Assembly (NCBI GenBank): GCA_019279435.1
Contig: JAAALK010000286.1
Coordinates: forward strand, 22,773,931 to 22,837,930
Length of the DNA stretch: 64,000 bases
Source: Zizania palustris
Lineage: Eukaryota; Streptophyta; Magnoliopsida; Poales; Poaceae
Reading direction: 5' to 3'
Shown: positions 43,851-55,977 of the stretch, piece after piece
Position numbering within the stretch: position 1 is the stretch's first letter
Layout: every line of letters starts with the position of its first letter
Translations under genes and position numbers: made by a program
The notes under the pieces: generated by a model
Database searches by the model: none
The model's input: the letters and a program-made list of their open reading frames with translations, nothing else
Told to the model about the DNA's origin: nothing

Positions 43851-44046
43851 CCCCACGTCAGAAGCTTCAAACTTTATGGGTTCGAAGTCCGAAAATACAA
43901 CCCAGCTTCATGACACTTCCCTCTCGGTCGACCCTGTGGTTCCAGTGCGTCCACTTGGAAGCTGGAAGTCTATGAGGGGAAGGCACTATCAGGATCATAT
44001 GCTTTATTGATTTAGAAGATGATTACAAGCAAATTACAAGGAGCAC

Positions 44047-47000
44047 TTATGCGAAGTATCGCTTTAGGTGCTCCGCATGCCAAGTATGTGCTAACTCTTC
44101 ACCTTCTAAATTAGCTAATTTAAATGAACCAGGGCGCCCTGAACGGACAATTAGGTATGGACCTTCCCATTTATTCCCTAACTTCCCTGGTGCTATAATG
44201 CTTCGTAGAACAAGATGACCCGGTCTTAGTTCATTGAGCTTAACCTTCGGGTCATACCAAGCATTCGTCTGCTGATGATACTTTGATAAATTAGCTACAG
44301 CTCGAAGTCTTGTTTCTTCTGATAAATCTAACGAAGCTTGTCTTTCTTCTTCAATGTCCGGTTCGGTGCTGTGAAATGATCCCCCTTTGAGCTCCGTTGG
44401 AGTCATAGCTTCATCTCCGAATAGTAGTCTGAACGGAGTAAAACCTGTGGACCTTGTTTGCGTAGTCCGAATGGACCACAGAATCTTCGGAAGCTCTTCG
44501 GTCCACAGTCCCTTTGCTAGTCCTACTATTCTTCGATTTAACCCTGATAAAATATTTCCATTGGCTCGCTCTACGGCTCCATTCGACTGAGGATGCCTCA
44601 CTGCAGCAAAGCATAGCTGAATGCCTAGATCTTCGCAAAACTTCCTGAAGGGTTCTGCGTCGAACTGTGTTCCATTATCAACTGTGAGGTATCTAGGCAC
44701 TCCGAACCGGCAAATAATGTTCTTCCAGAAGAATTTCTGTACATTGTTCGAAGTGATAGCTGTTAAGGGTTCTGCTTCCACCCACTTAGAAAAATATTCA
44801 ATAGCTACCACTGCGAACTTCAGATTTCCCTTTGCTAACGGAAAGGGACCAATTAAATCCATACCCCATCTGGCCATAAGCCATACCGGAGCAATGACTT
44901 GAAGAGCTGTTGGTGGGCGATGACTCCGTCGACCCATCCACTGGCATACTTGACAAGTGCGGACCAAGCTCTCCGCATCAGCTGTTATTGTGGGCCAATA
45001 AAGCCCCTGGCGAAGTGTTTTTCCTGCCAAAGCTCTAGGGGCTAAATGGCTTCCACAAAGGCCTTCATGAATTTCTCGAAGAATTTCTTGGCCTTCGGCA
45101 TGAGGTATACATCGGAGTAGAGGGGAACATACTCCGGCCTTGTATAATATACCGTTGATTATCTGATAGTTTCTGGCTCTGAGCTTTAATCTTCACAACT
45201 GGGGCTCTTCGGGCAAATTTGTTCCTCCTTGCAAAAGTTCCATGATTGAATTTTTCCAATCTGCACTAGGAATGCAAAGAATCTCCGCAGAGGGAATTTG
45301 TGGCACCGAATGTATATTGAGCTCCTCATAGAAAGCTTCTTCGGGCACATCCACAGCTTCGGCTGCAGCCTTCGCTAAAATGTCCGCTTGCACGTTTTCC
45401 GCTCTTGGTATACTCCAAATGGAAATACCCTTGAAGTGTGCTTCGATTTTACGGATTTCTTCTAAATACTTTGCAAGCTGTGGATGCCGAACTTGGAAAC
45501 TTTTGTCTACGTGCCCTGCTACTATCTGAGAATCTGTCTTTATAATTATTCTTGTAGCCCCTAGAGCACGTGCTTTTCGAAGTCCCAATAGAATCCCTTC
45601 ATACTCCGCTATATTATTGGTAGACTTAAAGTTGAGTCTTGCGGAGTACATTGCTCTTTGCCCTGACGGTGAAATCAACACTGCCCCAATGCCTGCTCCG
45701 GATGCTTGGAAAGCCCCATCGGAGTAAACAGTCCAAACTCCGTCACTTGACTTCTCCGGAGCCAAATTCGCAGGTGGAGTCCACTCTTCTACGAAGTCTG
45801 CTAGGACTTGGGATTTGATAGCTGTCCTTGCCAAGAAAGATATGCCGAAGGGTGCCAGCTCGACTGCCCACTTTCCAATCCTTCCAGTGGAATCTTTGCT
45901 TCGGAGCATATCTCCTAAAGGATACGAAGTTGGTACAATTACATTATGAGCCAAAAAATAATGTCTTAACTTCCTCGAAGCCATTATCAGAGCATAAACG
46001 AACTTCTCAAGTTCGGAGTATCTTGTCTTCGCTCCTGATAATGCTTCGGATACAAAATAAACAGGATTTTGGACCAACTTCCCATTGAAATCCACTTCTC
46101 TGACAAGGACTGCGCTGACAGCTGAACCTGTAGCTACAAGGTACAGGAGTAGGGTTTCGTCCGCAGTAGGCATCGTGAGTGTAGCAAGATTACTGAGATA
46201 CTCTTTAATATCTTCGAAGCTTTTCTGACACGCCGGTGTCCATGCAAAATCTTCGGACCCTTTCAATGCTTTGAATATAGGCAAGCTCCTCTCCGCAGAC
46301 CTTGATAAAAACCTGCTAAGTGCTGCCAGACGCCCAGTCAGCTTTTGCACTTGCTTTAAATTTTCCGGAGGAGCCATCTTCTGCAGCGCAGTTATTTGAG
46401 TAGGGCTAGCTTCAATTCCCCTGCTTGAAACTAAATACCCTAACAATTTTCCAGCCTTAGCTCCGAATATACATTTTTCGGGGTTAAGACGGATTCCACA
46501 TGCCCGAAGGCTATTGAATGTTTCTGCTAAGTCTAGGCTATGTTGGTGCTTTAAAGCACTCTTTATTACAATATCATCCATATAGGCCTCCACATTGCGA
46601 CCTAGTTGATGACCTAGAGCCTTAGCAACTAATCTTGAAAAAGTAGCCCCGACATTTCTTAGGCCGAAAGGCATTCTTACATAGCAGAAGAGTCCCGAAT
46701 GAGTTACGAAGCTTGTCTTGATTTCATCTTCGCGCTTCAACCATATTTGATGATAACCAGAATACGCGTCAAGGAAGCTTAATAACTCCGAACCTGCAGT
46801 GGAGTCAACCAGTTGATCAATTCGGGGCATGGGGTAGGGGTCACGTGGGCATGCTTTATTCAAGGATGTGAAATCAATGCACATGCGCCACTTCCCGGAA
46901 GACTTCTTTCTGACGAAGACTGGGTTGGCTAACCATTCTGCGTGAGCCACTTCTCTGATAATCCCAGCCTTCAATAATTTTTCAACTTCGTCCTTAGCTA

Positions 47001-49437
47001 GAGCAGCTCTTTCTGCGGACATCTTTCGGAGACCTTGTCGAACAGGCCGAGCCTTCGGGTTTACAAGTAAACTGTGTTCAATGATATCCCGATCGACTCC
47101 GGTGATATCTTCGTCAGACCAAGCGAAGACATCCAAATTTTCTTCCACCACTTTTTCCAAGGAGGTTGCAACTTCAGGAGGTAAATCTTTACCAAATTGA
47201 AAAGTGTACTCTTTACCATCTTTAACAATGACCTTCGTTGCAATCTCTCCTTCGGGACTTGGTCTCGGAAAGGACTTCTTCGAAGCTTCGGAGGAGGCTG
47301 AAAAAATTTCTTCATTATCCTGCACACTGTTTACTTGCCTCGGATCAAGAGGGGGACCATGACCATATTCCGCCCTCCGAGCAATGGCTTGATCTCCGAA
47401 AACTGTAAGGACTCCGGCTTGTGTGGGCATCTTCATGCACAAGTAATTGTGATGCGCCACAGCTCCGAACTGGTTTAACATGCCCCTCCCAAAGATGACG
47501 TTGTAAGCATACGGGGCATCTATCACATCGAAGATTACTTCTTCAGTCCGGGCCAATAAACCTTCTCCGAAGGTAACTTCCAGGCCTATCTGGCCAAGTG
47601 CATCAAGCGGGGGTCCTGCGAAGCCTTGCAGAGGACGAGCCGCTGGAAGGAGATGCTTCCTGGAAATGCACAACTGATCGAAGGCTTGAACAAAAATGAT
47701 ATCTGCCGAACTACCTCCGTCAATCAGCACCCTTCGGACTTCAGTGCCCGCAATATCAGCAGTGATAACCAATGGATCTGCGTGCAGGAACTTAATACCA
47801 GCTGCATCCTCCGCAGAAAAAGATATCGGAACGTGAGACCACTCCGGCATTGCAGCTGCAGACGACGAAGTCCCAATATGACCTACTTCCCGAACGTACT
47901 CTCTTCGCTGTCTCTTGGACATGCTTCCGAGGGTACCTCCTCCGGAGATAGGGAGAACTACTCTTTTTCCTCTATCTTGCCCTTCCTCTTGCTTCGGAGG
48001 TGGCATAACATTGGCCACCGGAGGGTGTCTTGCAGCATCAAAATTTTCTATCCGCGCCACAGCCTGGACCGGCTCTGGGCGCATTGCCGCTGGACTTCGG
48101 TCGGTACTGCCTCGACCCGAAGTTCTCTGTAAGTACTCTCCCCTTAGGGTAAGTATAGCCTTGCAAGTATCAGTTGCATGGCTTCGATTTTCTCCGTGAA
48201 TGCAGCAGAAAAGGGTCTGGCCCTTGCCAGCCGTTTTCCCTGGCGGCCTCCAGCCGCTGGCCTTGTTCCCCGTAGACTGTGGAGCTCTTGGTGCAAACTT
48301 CTGTGGGGGTGCAATATTCATGACTTCAGAACGAGGGTGCTTTTGCCCTCTTCTCCGATCATGTTGCGCTTCGAAGACTGGTTCCTGCGGCTGTGCCGAA
48401 GTTTTCACTTCTACTTTGACTTCTTGCAATATGGACGAAGTAGCAGCAGTCCTCCGAAGCCAACCCTCTTCTGACCTCGCATACTCCTCGAAGTATGACA
48501 TCAACTGAGAGACCGAGGAGATGCTTTTCCTATGAAGCTTATCCAGAAGGCCTTGATGACTGACGCCTTCCAGAGCTGCATCAACCACTGAAGATGCGGA
48601 CAACCCCCAAATTTGCGACTTCGTATGAGCGAAGCGCTTAAAGTACTGCCTCAATGTTTCTCCGGGGAGCTGTTTCACCTGGAAAAGGCTTCCTGTTGAC
48701 ATAGGAGGCACGAAGGTGCCCTCAAAGTTGCTTATAAACTTCTTCTTCAGCTGTGATCATGAATTGATTGATCCCGGCTTCAAGGACCAGAACCATCTCA
48801 ATGCCACTCCTTGAAGAGCTAAAGGGAAGCACTTCGCCATGGTGTCTCGAACTCCTCCGCTAGCCTCAATTGCTAGGGCATAAGAACGAACAAACTCTCC
48901 GGGATCTTCATCTCCGGCATACTTACAGAGCTTCGAAGTTTTAAACTTTGGATCAAAGCGAACCTTTTGCAGCTCAGGATGCAGCGGAGATTCATTATCG
49001 AAGGAGGCGTTCTCCGGGGCTTCGGGATAATCGAGATCATCGTCTTCGGGCACTTCTGGGATGGTTGGGGTGGCTTGAGAGCGAAGCCTGCTCGCAGCTT
49101 CCTGTCGCCACCTTGCCACTTCAGCTTGAAGGTTGGCCATTTGAGTGGCCATATCTCCAAGATTATTTTCATTTCCTCCGGAAGGATCTTCCGGGTCTTG
49201 AGAACTGGTAGGATCAGTTCGAATTGGGATGGAGGGTGGAGAAGGGACTCCGGGCGGTCGGAGTATGGAAGGGGTTGGCGGAGAAGCTTCGTATGAGCGA
49301 GGGATGGAAGCCCCTTCCGGAGTGTGTGGAGGGAAAGTCGAAGGCCCTCCGACTTCAACTGTGTCGAAGGGTATCTCTCCGGAGATCCGAGAGGACCTCC
49401 GAGTGGGATTGCGGGGTGCGCTCCGCTTAGGAGGCAT
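44047..49437 (-). CDS. G1 gag-pol polyprotein (single frame with two internal TGA codons)
   Basis: From ATG 49437 (MPPKRSAPRNPTRRSS) to the stop at 44047-44049 one frame covers 1,797 codons, interrupted only by TGA at 48754-48756 (after GSINS, probably an ancestral Trp) and TGA at 45190-45192. Gag has LPGETLRQYFKRF and a CX2HX5HX4C finger near 48215. Protease has LIDGGSSADIIF near residue 570. RT has RMCIDFTSLNKACPRDPYPMP and YMDDIVIKS near 953. The first RNase H/connection (YPLGDMLRSKDSTGRI) is followed by an archaeal-type RNase H (YSDGAFQASG, AEYEGILLG, KTDSQIVAGH, QADILAK). Integrase has MDLIGPF, TVDNGTQF and GAVERANGN (D, D, E), then RPGHLVLRS. Nearly all catalytic residues are intact. 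Confidence 0.93.
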
Positions 49438-49481
49438 GATGTAAGAAGTTGGTAGAGAACGAAGTTTTTCGGACTAGGTTC

Positions 49482-49499
49482 CCCACGGACGGCGCCAAC
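49482..49499 (-). other. G1 primer-binding region
   Basis: The complement reads GTTGGCGCCGTCCGTGGGG immediately inside the 5' LTR, the usual sequence following Tat-type 5' LTRs. The tRNA was not assigned. Confidence 0.82.
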
Positions 49500-49994
49500 T
49501 GTTGGCGTAAAAGATTATGCTAACAGGTTTCTGTAGAAGAGAAACTAACAAACGAAGTGTTTGCGAAGAGAACTGTTCTAAGCCTCCGAAAGGATAATAA
49601 CTTAGAATAGTTCGAATGTGTGTATTGAATAACTGGTATTCGGTCCCTATTACAGGGTGAAATGGGGGGTATTTATAGGCCCAAACATTAAGGAAAAGAC
49701 CTATTTACCCCTCTATTACAACCGACATAGTGGAAACTATTCGGTTCCCTTAATAGGGCTAAAATGGTAAAAGACTAATCTAATGAGAAAGAAGATAAGT
49801 CTTCCATCTTAGCTGGCAGAAAAGATCTTGAAAAGCCTTAGTTCGAAGATGTACTTCGAACCAATGCCTATCTTCGTACTTCGAACTGGGTTCCGGGTAT
49901 CTTCGAAGATGATCGTCTGGGAACCTTCGAATCCGCTGTCTGCCTTTATGTTGCTTCGGCAATAACCCCGAAGATGAGATATTTTCCCCCAACA
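49500..49994 (-). repeat. G1 5' LTR (495 bp)
   Basis: TGTTGGCGTAAAAG to CCCCCAACA, next to the PBS; TSD GTCTC follows at 49995-49999. Minus-strand TATA box (TATTTATAG on plus) is at 49670-49678. Differences from the 3' LTR are five transitions and one transversion. Confidence 0.96.
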
Positions 49995-50031
49995 GTCTCC
50001 AAACTTAGCCTCAATCGCTCTGTTCGGCTTG

Positions 50032-52509
50032 ATGGCGAAGACAAGCTTCAAGGCTCCAGGGGCGACTTCGGCCCTAGCCCGGCAGTAGGCCATGGTGACT
50101 GCAGCAGCGGCAGCACCTGCAGGGAATCCCCAACAAATCGGTCCCCATGACCTCCTCGCGGCCTCTTCGAAGTACTCCGACCAGTCTTACAAATTGGGGC
50201 CATCCACTTGCAAGAGGAAGACAATCGCAGCAGTGGTCGAAGGAAAAATTAGCCTAGGGATCAATGTCCGCAAACCCAGGAAGGAAGCCATCCCTTCGCC
50301 GCGGCCCGGAGAAGTCGTCATTTTCGAAGCCTTTTTCGAAGCAGGATTAGGACTTCCAGTGGTAGACTTCCTATCGGAGGTACTAGATCTTTTCCATGTC
50401 ACCCTTCCTCAGTTGTCTCCGAACGTGATAGTGCGCCTAGCTATCTTCGAATTGGCGCTGCGGGCCGAAGGCTGCGAAGGGAGAGCAGAGATATTCGTAG
50501 CGCTGCACAAAGCATCCTGCCAGCCGAAGACTTACGAAGGCTCTAGAGGGGAAAAAATTGTAGTAGCCTTCGGCATCATCAACTTCAGACTCCGAGATGA
50601 ATTCCAACTTTGGTTTCCAGCGAAGGTCATCAATGCCAGATGGTACACAGATTGGATTCTCTGGTGGTTCTACACCGAAGTTGGAGCAGACAACCATCTG
50701 GCCGGACCTCTACAAGACATATATTTTCGAAGGGAAGCCAAAGTCCACCCAGACCCTGGCTAGCTCGAATCCCGCCTCAATCTGCTCCAACGAATTAGTC
50801 GCCGCATGAGCATGCGGGACTTAGCTGAGGAGTTTATTGGGCTCCTGATCCCGCCTTTGATGGCCAACTGGCCTATCAACTTTGAAGAGGATCCGGAAGG
50901 AGGACTCCGAAAAATTTCTTCGAACTTGAGCTCTGCAGGTAACTTCAAAAACTACAACATGCTTTATATATGATTACTTCATGAGATGACTAATAAAAAC
51001 TTATCTTTCAGGTTCACAAGCCCCTTTGACTTCGGAGCAAGTCGTTCGAGCTTCGGAGAAGATTATTGGGGCTCCTACCCCGGCTGAAAAAGAGTGGAGG
51101 AGGAAACTAGTGGGTAGTTGGAGCTGATTCAACCGAGTTTGGGGCCTACTCAAAGTCGAAGCCCCTTCTCTTCCGGACTGGGTGCCTTCCGAGCTTGGTC
51201 CGAAGAAGAGAAAAGCCGATGCTGGGACTTCGGCACCAACCAAGACTCCCGTAAAGAAGTTAGCCCGTAAACCTAAAAAGGTGGCTCCTTCCAAGTCTGC
51301 TGCTTTGTCTTCAGGTTCATCTGAAGATGAGGGAGTAAGAGAAATGCAAAGGGCCCTTATAGACCTTATTACCGAAGACGAAGAGACGCGGGTGGATGTC
51401 GAAGTCATGGCCACTAGTGATGCAGCGGGTGTGCCGGCTGCGCCAGACAACTCCGAACAGGCTGAGACCTCGAATGTCCTGCCTGACTTGCCGAGCCAAG
51501 AAGCCCCTGCTGTTGAAGGTGGAGTCGAAGTAGTAACTGATCAAGCTTCGTTTCCGGACGATGTGGTAACTGTTTCTCTAAGATCCCGAATCTAATGAAG
51601 ACTTCGAGGGGGGCTTCGACCCTCCAAGTAGCCCCATACTCATTCGCCGACAGGATTTCGGAGGTAAACTTCATTAAAGCACCTTTTTCTTCACACCCTA
51701 CAGAATTATACAATATATAATACCTTTGTTTTGACAGGGTCTGCTCCCATGGAGACGACTCCTCCTACGAAGACTGTTCCTGGGACTTCAACATCTCCGA
51801 GGTCGGTTCCAGAAGAAGTTACACATATGGGGCCAGGAAAAGGTAAAGGGAAAATGAATCCTTTTCCTGCTCCGAACTCAGGATTAACTCCGTCGGAATC
51901 GACAGAGGGAGGACAATCTATGGAGGGGGCCAGTCCACCAAAGTTTCCGGGGATGCGGTGCAGCGCTCCGTCCCTTCACCCAATGAAGATGAACAAAGAG
52001 CTTTGTCAATGCTCCCCCTCCTAGCTCCTTTTCTAGAGAGAAGGACAAGACTTCGAACCCTGCTTGAGCCTTTGGATCGAGCTAATCGCGAAGTTGGGGG
52101 AACTGACTTCATAGCCATACTTGGGGAGGCTAAAGGGTTGGAGCTGAATGCAACTTTGGAACGGGCATCATACCAGGTACGAAGTATCTACAAAAATAGG
52201 ATTAATTTCAACTTATGAATAATTTATCACCTCGTTTTTTCTTCTTCGCAGCAAATAGTCTTGGCTCGAGCTGCAGCTGTTTCGAACGAGTGGGAAAGTA
52301 TTCGTCTTAAGGAGAGGATTACTACCCTCCAAAGGAGTCTTGAGGGATCTGAAATTCGAATTTCCAGCTTCGACGAAATGGTAGCAGCAGAGAGGAGAGC
52401 TAGGCTTGGCCTGGAGGCTGCAAATCAGAAGCTCGAAGCTGAACAAATCATGCTTCGGGCTGAAATAGAAAGAATGCAGACAGAGTAAGCAACCACGGGG
52501 GCTGAGCTG
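50032..52509 (+). pseudogene. G3 antisense gene, exons 1-4, cut by C3
   Basis: Exons 50032-50938, 51012-51663, 51738-52176 and 52252-52509 align with G1's, with GT..AG introns at the same places. Exon 1 (MAKTSFKAPGATSALARQ) has the PF04195-like domain PRPGEVVIFEAFFEAGLGLP and RWYTDWILWWFYTEVG. It has the base missing in G1, so the G1 frameshift is private. Lesions are TAG at 50086-50088 and 50761-50763 where G1 has CAG, a TGA in exon 2 (GSWS-stop-FNRV), and a frameshift near 51580. Exon 4 ends in the coiled coil at the C3 insertion. No function known. Confidence 0.82.
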
Positions 52510-54592
52510 TGTAGGACCGAAAGTAGCGACCGGAGGGGGGTGAATGGGCGCCTAAAAATTCTTTCGAATCAATGGCCTGTTCCCAACACCCAACGCACCT
52601 CAAAATACTAAGCAGCAAAATGTGAATAGATTGCCTAAGTCTAAAAGTATCTAGCCTAGAAACGACCGGTGTCAACAACAGAGAAACACCAATACAGTGC
52701 TAAAAGGCAGATAAACAAAATATTCACAAAATGGCAGATCAAACTTCTCAGAGAATAGTCTAAGTGCACATAGAATGAGTTGAGGAGTTACTGTTCAGAA
52801 TTTGTCTCCTGTTCGAAACTTGTCGAAGCCTGCTTCGTTGTGTCGAAGCCTGCTCCGTAGTGTCGAAGCCTGCTTCGAGGTGACGAAGCCTTCTTCGGGG
52901 TCCCTTGTCGAAGGCTGTCGTGGAAGTGCCGAATGTTTGTGAAAACTAGCCTAGTTCGAGTGTGGCAGAATGCGAAGTATGCTTCGAAGCGAAGTATGAA
53001 AGTATCGAAGCCTGCTTCGAACAGTGTGCTTCGAAGCCTAAACTTCGATCAGAAAGCTTCGAACAAAGTTCACAGAAAAAGCAACCTTGGAAGGAGAAGC
53101 GAAGCTAAACACACAGCAACAAGACCAAAACGAAACCTACACTATACCTTCGAAGCTAGCTAGATCGAGGTACAACTACCGAAGTGGTAACCTTCGAACC
53201 ACAGACCAGCTTCGAAATAGAGTCTGGAGGTGTTGTCACACAAGAAATCGAAAGCCATAAACATACTTCGAACGACAAGCTCCGAATCCACAAACTGAAA
53301 CCCTCGAAAAAGACAGCAGCAGAAAGACCTCAGAAGAACATACTCCGAGCGAAGTCTACCAGAGAGAGATGCTTCGAAGCTAACTCCGAAGCCTGTCGAA
53401 GTATGCTTCGCAAAAGAGTGTCGAAGTATGTCAGAACAAAACCTTAGAACGGAGCACACTTCGAAGATAGATTCACAGTTCAAGTTCTGAGTCCTGGCGA
53501 AGCCTTTGAAGAAGTCAGGTCGAAGCCTGCTCCACAGAACAGAAGGACTTCGCACAAACGAGGGGGCTTCACCGAAAACAGCCAGAGAAAGACAAGGCTC
53601 GGTCTAGTTGATCCAAAAGCTACACAGGAAAAAGCAAGGCTAGAGTACTAGTGTACTGTTGCTACAGGCAGTAGGTACTACTTGCTACTAGCAAGAACTA
53701 GTACTTCTCACGTGAAGAACAGAAGCAACAGAGAGACATTCGCATAGGAATAAACTAGTTGCACGCGAAACAAAACTGCAGAGCTATTAACGAAATGCTG
53801 CACACAACAGCAAGAATAAAAACATCCAGACCAGAGAAGAATAAAGATGAACTCACAAACAAACAACAGCAAAATCACTGGCGGCGCACACATGAACAGG
53901 AGAGAGAGAAACACAGGAAACAAAGAGGAATGACCCAAGGAATAGATTAAAAAGTGATTTCAGCAAAGGGTGACCTAACCCTAGGGATTGGGGCCCTATT
54001 TATAGGCTGCCCAATAGCTAGGAATATTCCACCAGCCCCTTAGGGTTTTTTACAGACGCTGAAAATAACAGGAAAAGACTAAGCTGCCCTTATGATATTT
54101 TTACAGACTCGACTGACCGACTGTGGGCCTAGGGACAAAACAGTAAACTCCTATTAACAGATGACTTATCCGGAAGCTAAGCTTTCATAGCGACTACGGC
54201 TTCTCTTCTGGATAGTCCGATACACGATCAGCGGTCGTCAGTTTTCCGCCAAAACTGACAAAGCCTCCACCGACTTTGCACTAGGTACCCGGATTGGGCC
54301 AGCCCGATTCCGCATCTCTCTCAGCCCGGCAATCACTCACCGCCCGTGTACCTGAGTCAATCCTATTCAACAGCCCAGTGGTCTTCTGCTGCTCCTGGCC
54401 CATGTACCCGGATTGGGCCAGCCCGATAGCGCGGCCCCTCTGCCCGACAGTCGCTCGCTGCCCGTGTACCTAAGTCACACGCGGCCCAGACACAGCAGAT
54501 CTTCCTTCTTCTTCTATCCTCTTTAACTATCGTTGACAATGACTCATCACATCTGGAGCCATGAGGCCCACGCTATTCAGCATGGCTCCTCA
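52510..54592 (-). repeat. C3 3' LTR (2083 bp)
   Basis: TGTAGGACCGAAAG to GGCTCCTCA, followed by ATCTCCCCCTTG (complement of the PPT). The minus-strand TATA box (TATTTATAG on plus) is at 53997-54005 in GGGGCCCTATTTATAGG. A run of about 20-bp units containing CGAAGCCTGCTTCG lies near 52825-52900. The 76- and 131-codon frames inside are duplicated in the other LTR and are not genes. Confidence 0.95.
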
Positions 54593-55977
54593 ATCTCCCC
54601 CTTGATGAGTGCATTGTCAACACTTCTCTTCATCAGCTTTTTAGTACCTGCGAACACATGTGGAAACACGAAAAACAAAGCACAAGAAAACAAAGAAGAA
54701 GAAAATAAAGTAAAAGTTTAAACCTAATGACCAAAAGCCAAACAAAAGCAAGAAGCGGTCATTATGGTTAACCAAAAGTAAAAGCTCAAAACGAGTGCGA
54801 TCTCAGAAACATCAACCAGGATATCAAAAGAGTAAGGACAATCTGGGCAATTCTGGGCAAAAACTCCCCCTGAAACAAATCCCAGAGAAAGACAAAAAAC
54901 CCCCTTGAACTCTTATCCCAAAATTTCTCCCCCTTGTTGACAAGGGAACTCATCAAGCACTCAAAAGAGACACAGACTCCCCCTGAAACGCAACTCCCCC
55001 TCAAAATATGCAAGGAATGCAACTGGGGTGCAGGTGGAGTGAATAAAGCATGCTTCTAAGATATGATTGACTTCAATTACAACCTCTAACAGATATAGCA
55101 AAAGACATATTGTCTAAGACACATGGCATGATCAGTGCAATAGATGATATCTAAGGAAAGTCATTAGCACACATTTTTCAATTTTTGCAAACAAAAGCAT
55201 CACCACATTTTCCAGCTGACAAGCAATGGTAAAGCATGAGATGTAGAAGCTAATTGATATCTACCAAGATAAGCATTATCCAAAACAAAGTGCTTCAGCA
55301 AACTTGTTATCATTTCAATTTTCAGGCTTTTTCTTTTTCCTTTTTCATTTTTGCCAGGGGTTATTTGCATGTCAAACCTTATGCTGACCTACCAAGTCAA
55401 GCCTAGGCCAGAACTGGACCATCAGAAGCTTAAAACATTGGTCTTGGCATACACTACACTGTCCTAGTTCATACCAAAGTGCTATGGTACGCAGTCCAGA
55501 ACAATGCAATGCGACAAAGCAAACCCACCTGGATCTTTTCAAGTTATGCATCAAAAGGCATGGAATTTTCATTTTTCTCGATTTTTCATCATTTTTATAG
55601 CACATTTCCATGTTTAAAGCATAAAGATGTCCAACTTGCATATTTGCATCTAAGTCAGGAACTAGCTACAAGGCATGTAACAGATAGCAATAACATTCAG
55701 CCTACGCATGCTAGTTACCAGAAGCAATGGTGATCATTTTTCAAGTTTAAAGCATAAAAGCCATGCATATGACAGATATCAGACATATCAAGTGAACTGA
55801 ACCAAAGCATGATCATTGACAAGTATTCAAAAGCATGTATTAGCTAGAGTAAGTAAAGAAGTTCAATCATATAACAGAAGCAGCTCAAAAGTGTGATATG
55901 TGAATATGCACGATATGAACACACACAAAAAGACTCAAGAAAAGAGTAAAGAAGAAAGCAAACTAACGCAAAATATC
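54593..55977 (-). other. C3 3' noncoding region
   Basis: About 1.4 kb between RNase H and LTR without an env-like frame. Complement polypurine tracts (CTCCCCC) occur at 54594-54601, near 54865, 54930, 54980 and 55000. Sequence is shared with C2 (36860-37653) and in part with C1 (19500-19700). Confidence 0.82.

Larger units (their letters stand above)
38545..49994 (-). mobile_element. G1: complete Tat-type Ty3/gypsy element with antisense gene
   Basis: 11,450 bp with two 495-bp LTRs (6 differences), PBS, a gag-pol frame of 1,797 codons broken by two TGA codons, a 61-bp tandem array, and an oppositely oriented five-exon gene between integrase and 3' LTR. It is flanked by TSD GTCTC. It is the youngest and most complete element in the window; at an assumed 1.3e-8 substitutions per site per year the LTR divergence implies roughly half a million years. 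Confidence 0.95.
37654..52509 (-). mobile_element. G3: Tat-type Ty3/gypsy element, split by G1 and C3, 5' part off the right edge
   Basis: G3 pieces are 37654-38544 (3' LTR and antisense promoter) and 49995-52509 (antisense gene exons 1-4). G1 separates them with TSD GTCTC, and C3 enters exon 4 at 52510. Pol, gag and 5' LTR are beyond 64000. G3 sits in the noncoding part of C2. Confidence 0.88.

Noticed and set aside
43426..44010. 194-codon plus-strand frame with repeated LFLRKSTSQW motif
   Set aside because: It crosses the 61-bp tandem array, whose period is not a multiple of three; similar peptides appear in several frames. By-product of the repeat.
52825..53060. Heat-shock elements (GAAnnTTC) in the C3 LTR
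   Set aside because: The abundant words are TTCGAA (no spacer) and GAAGCCTGCTTC (6-base spacer); these do not match HSE spacing.
52933..53555. Frames of 76 and 131 codons in the C3 LTR
   Set aside because: Repeated at 62263-63038 in the partner LTR with the same composition bias and no domain; LTR sequence, not genes.
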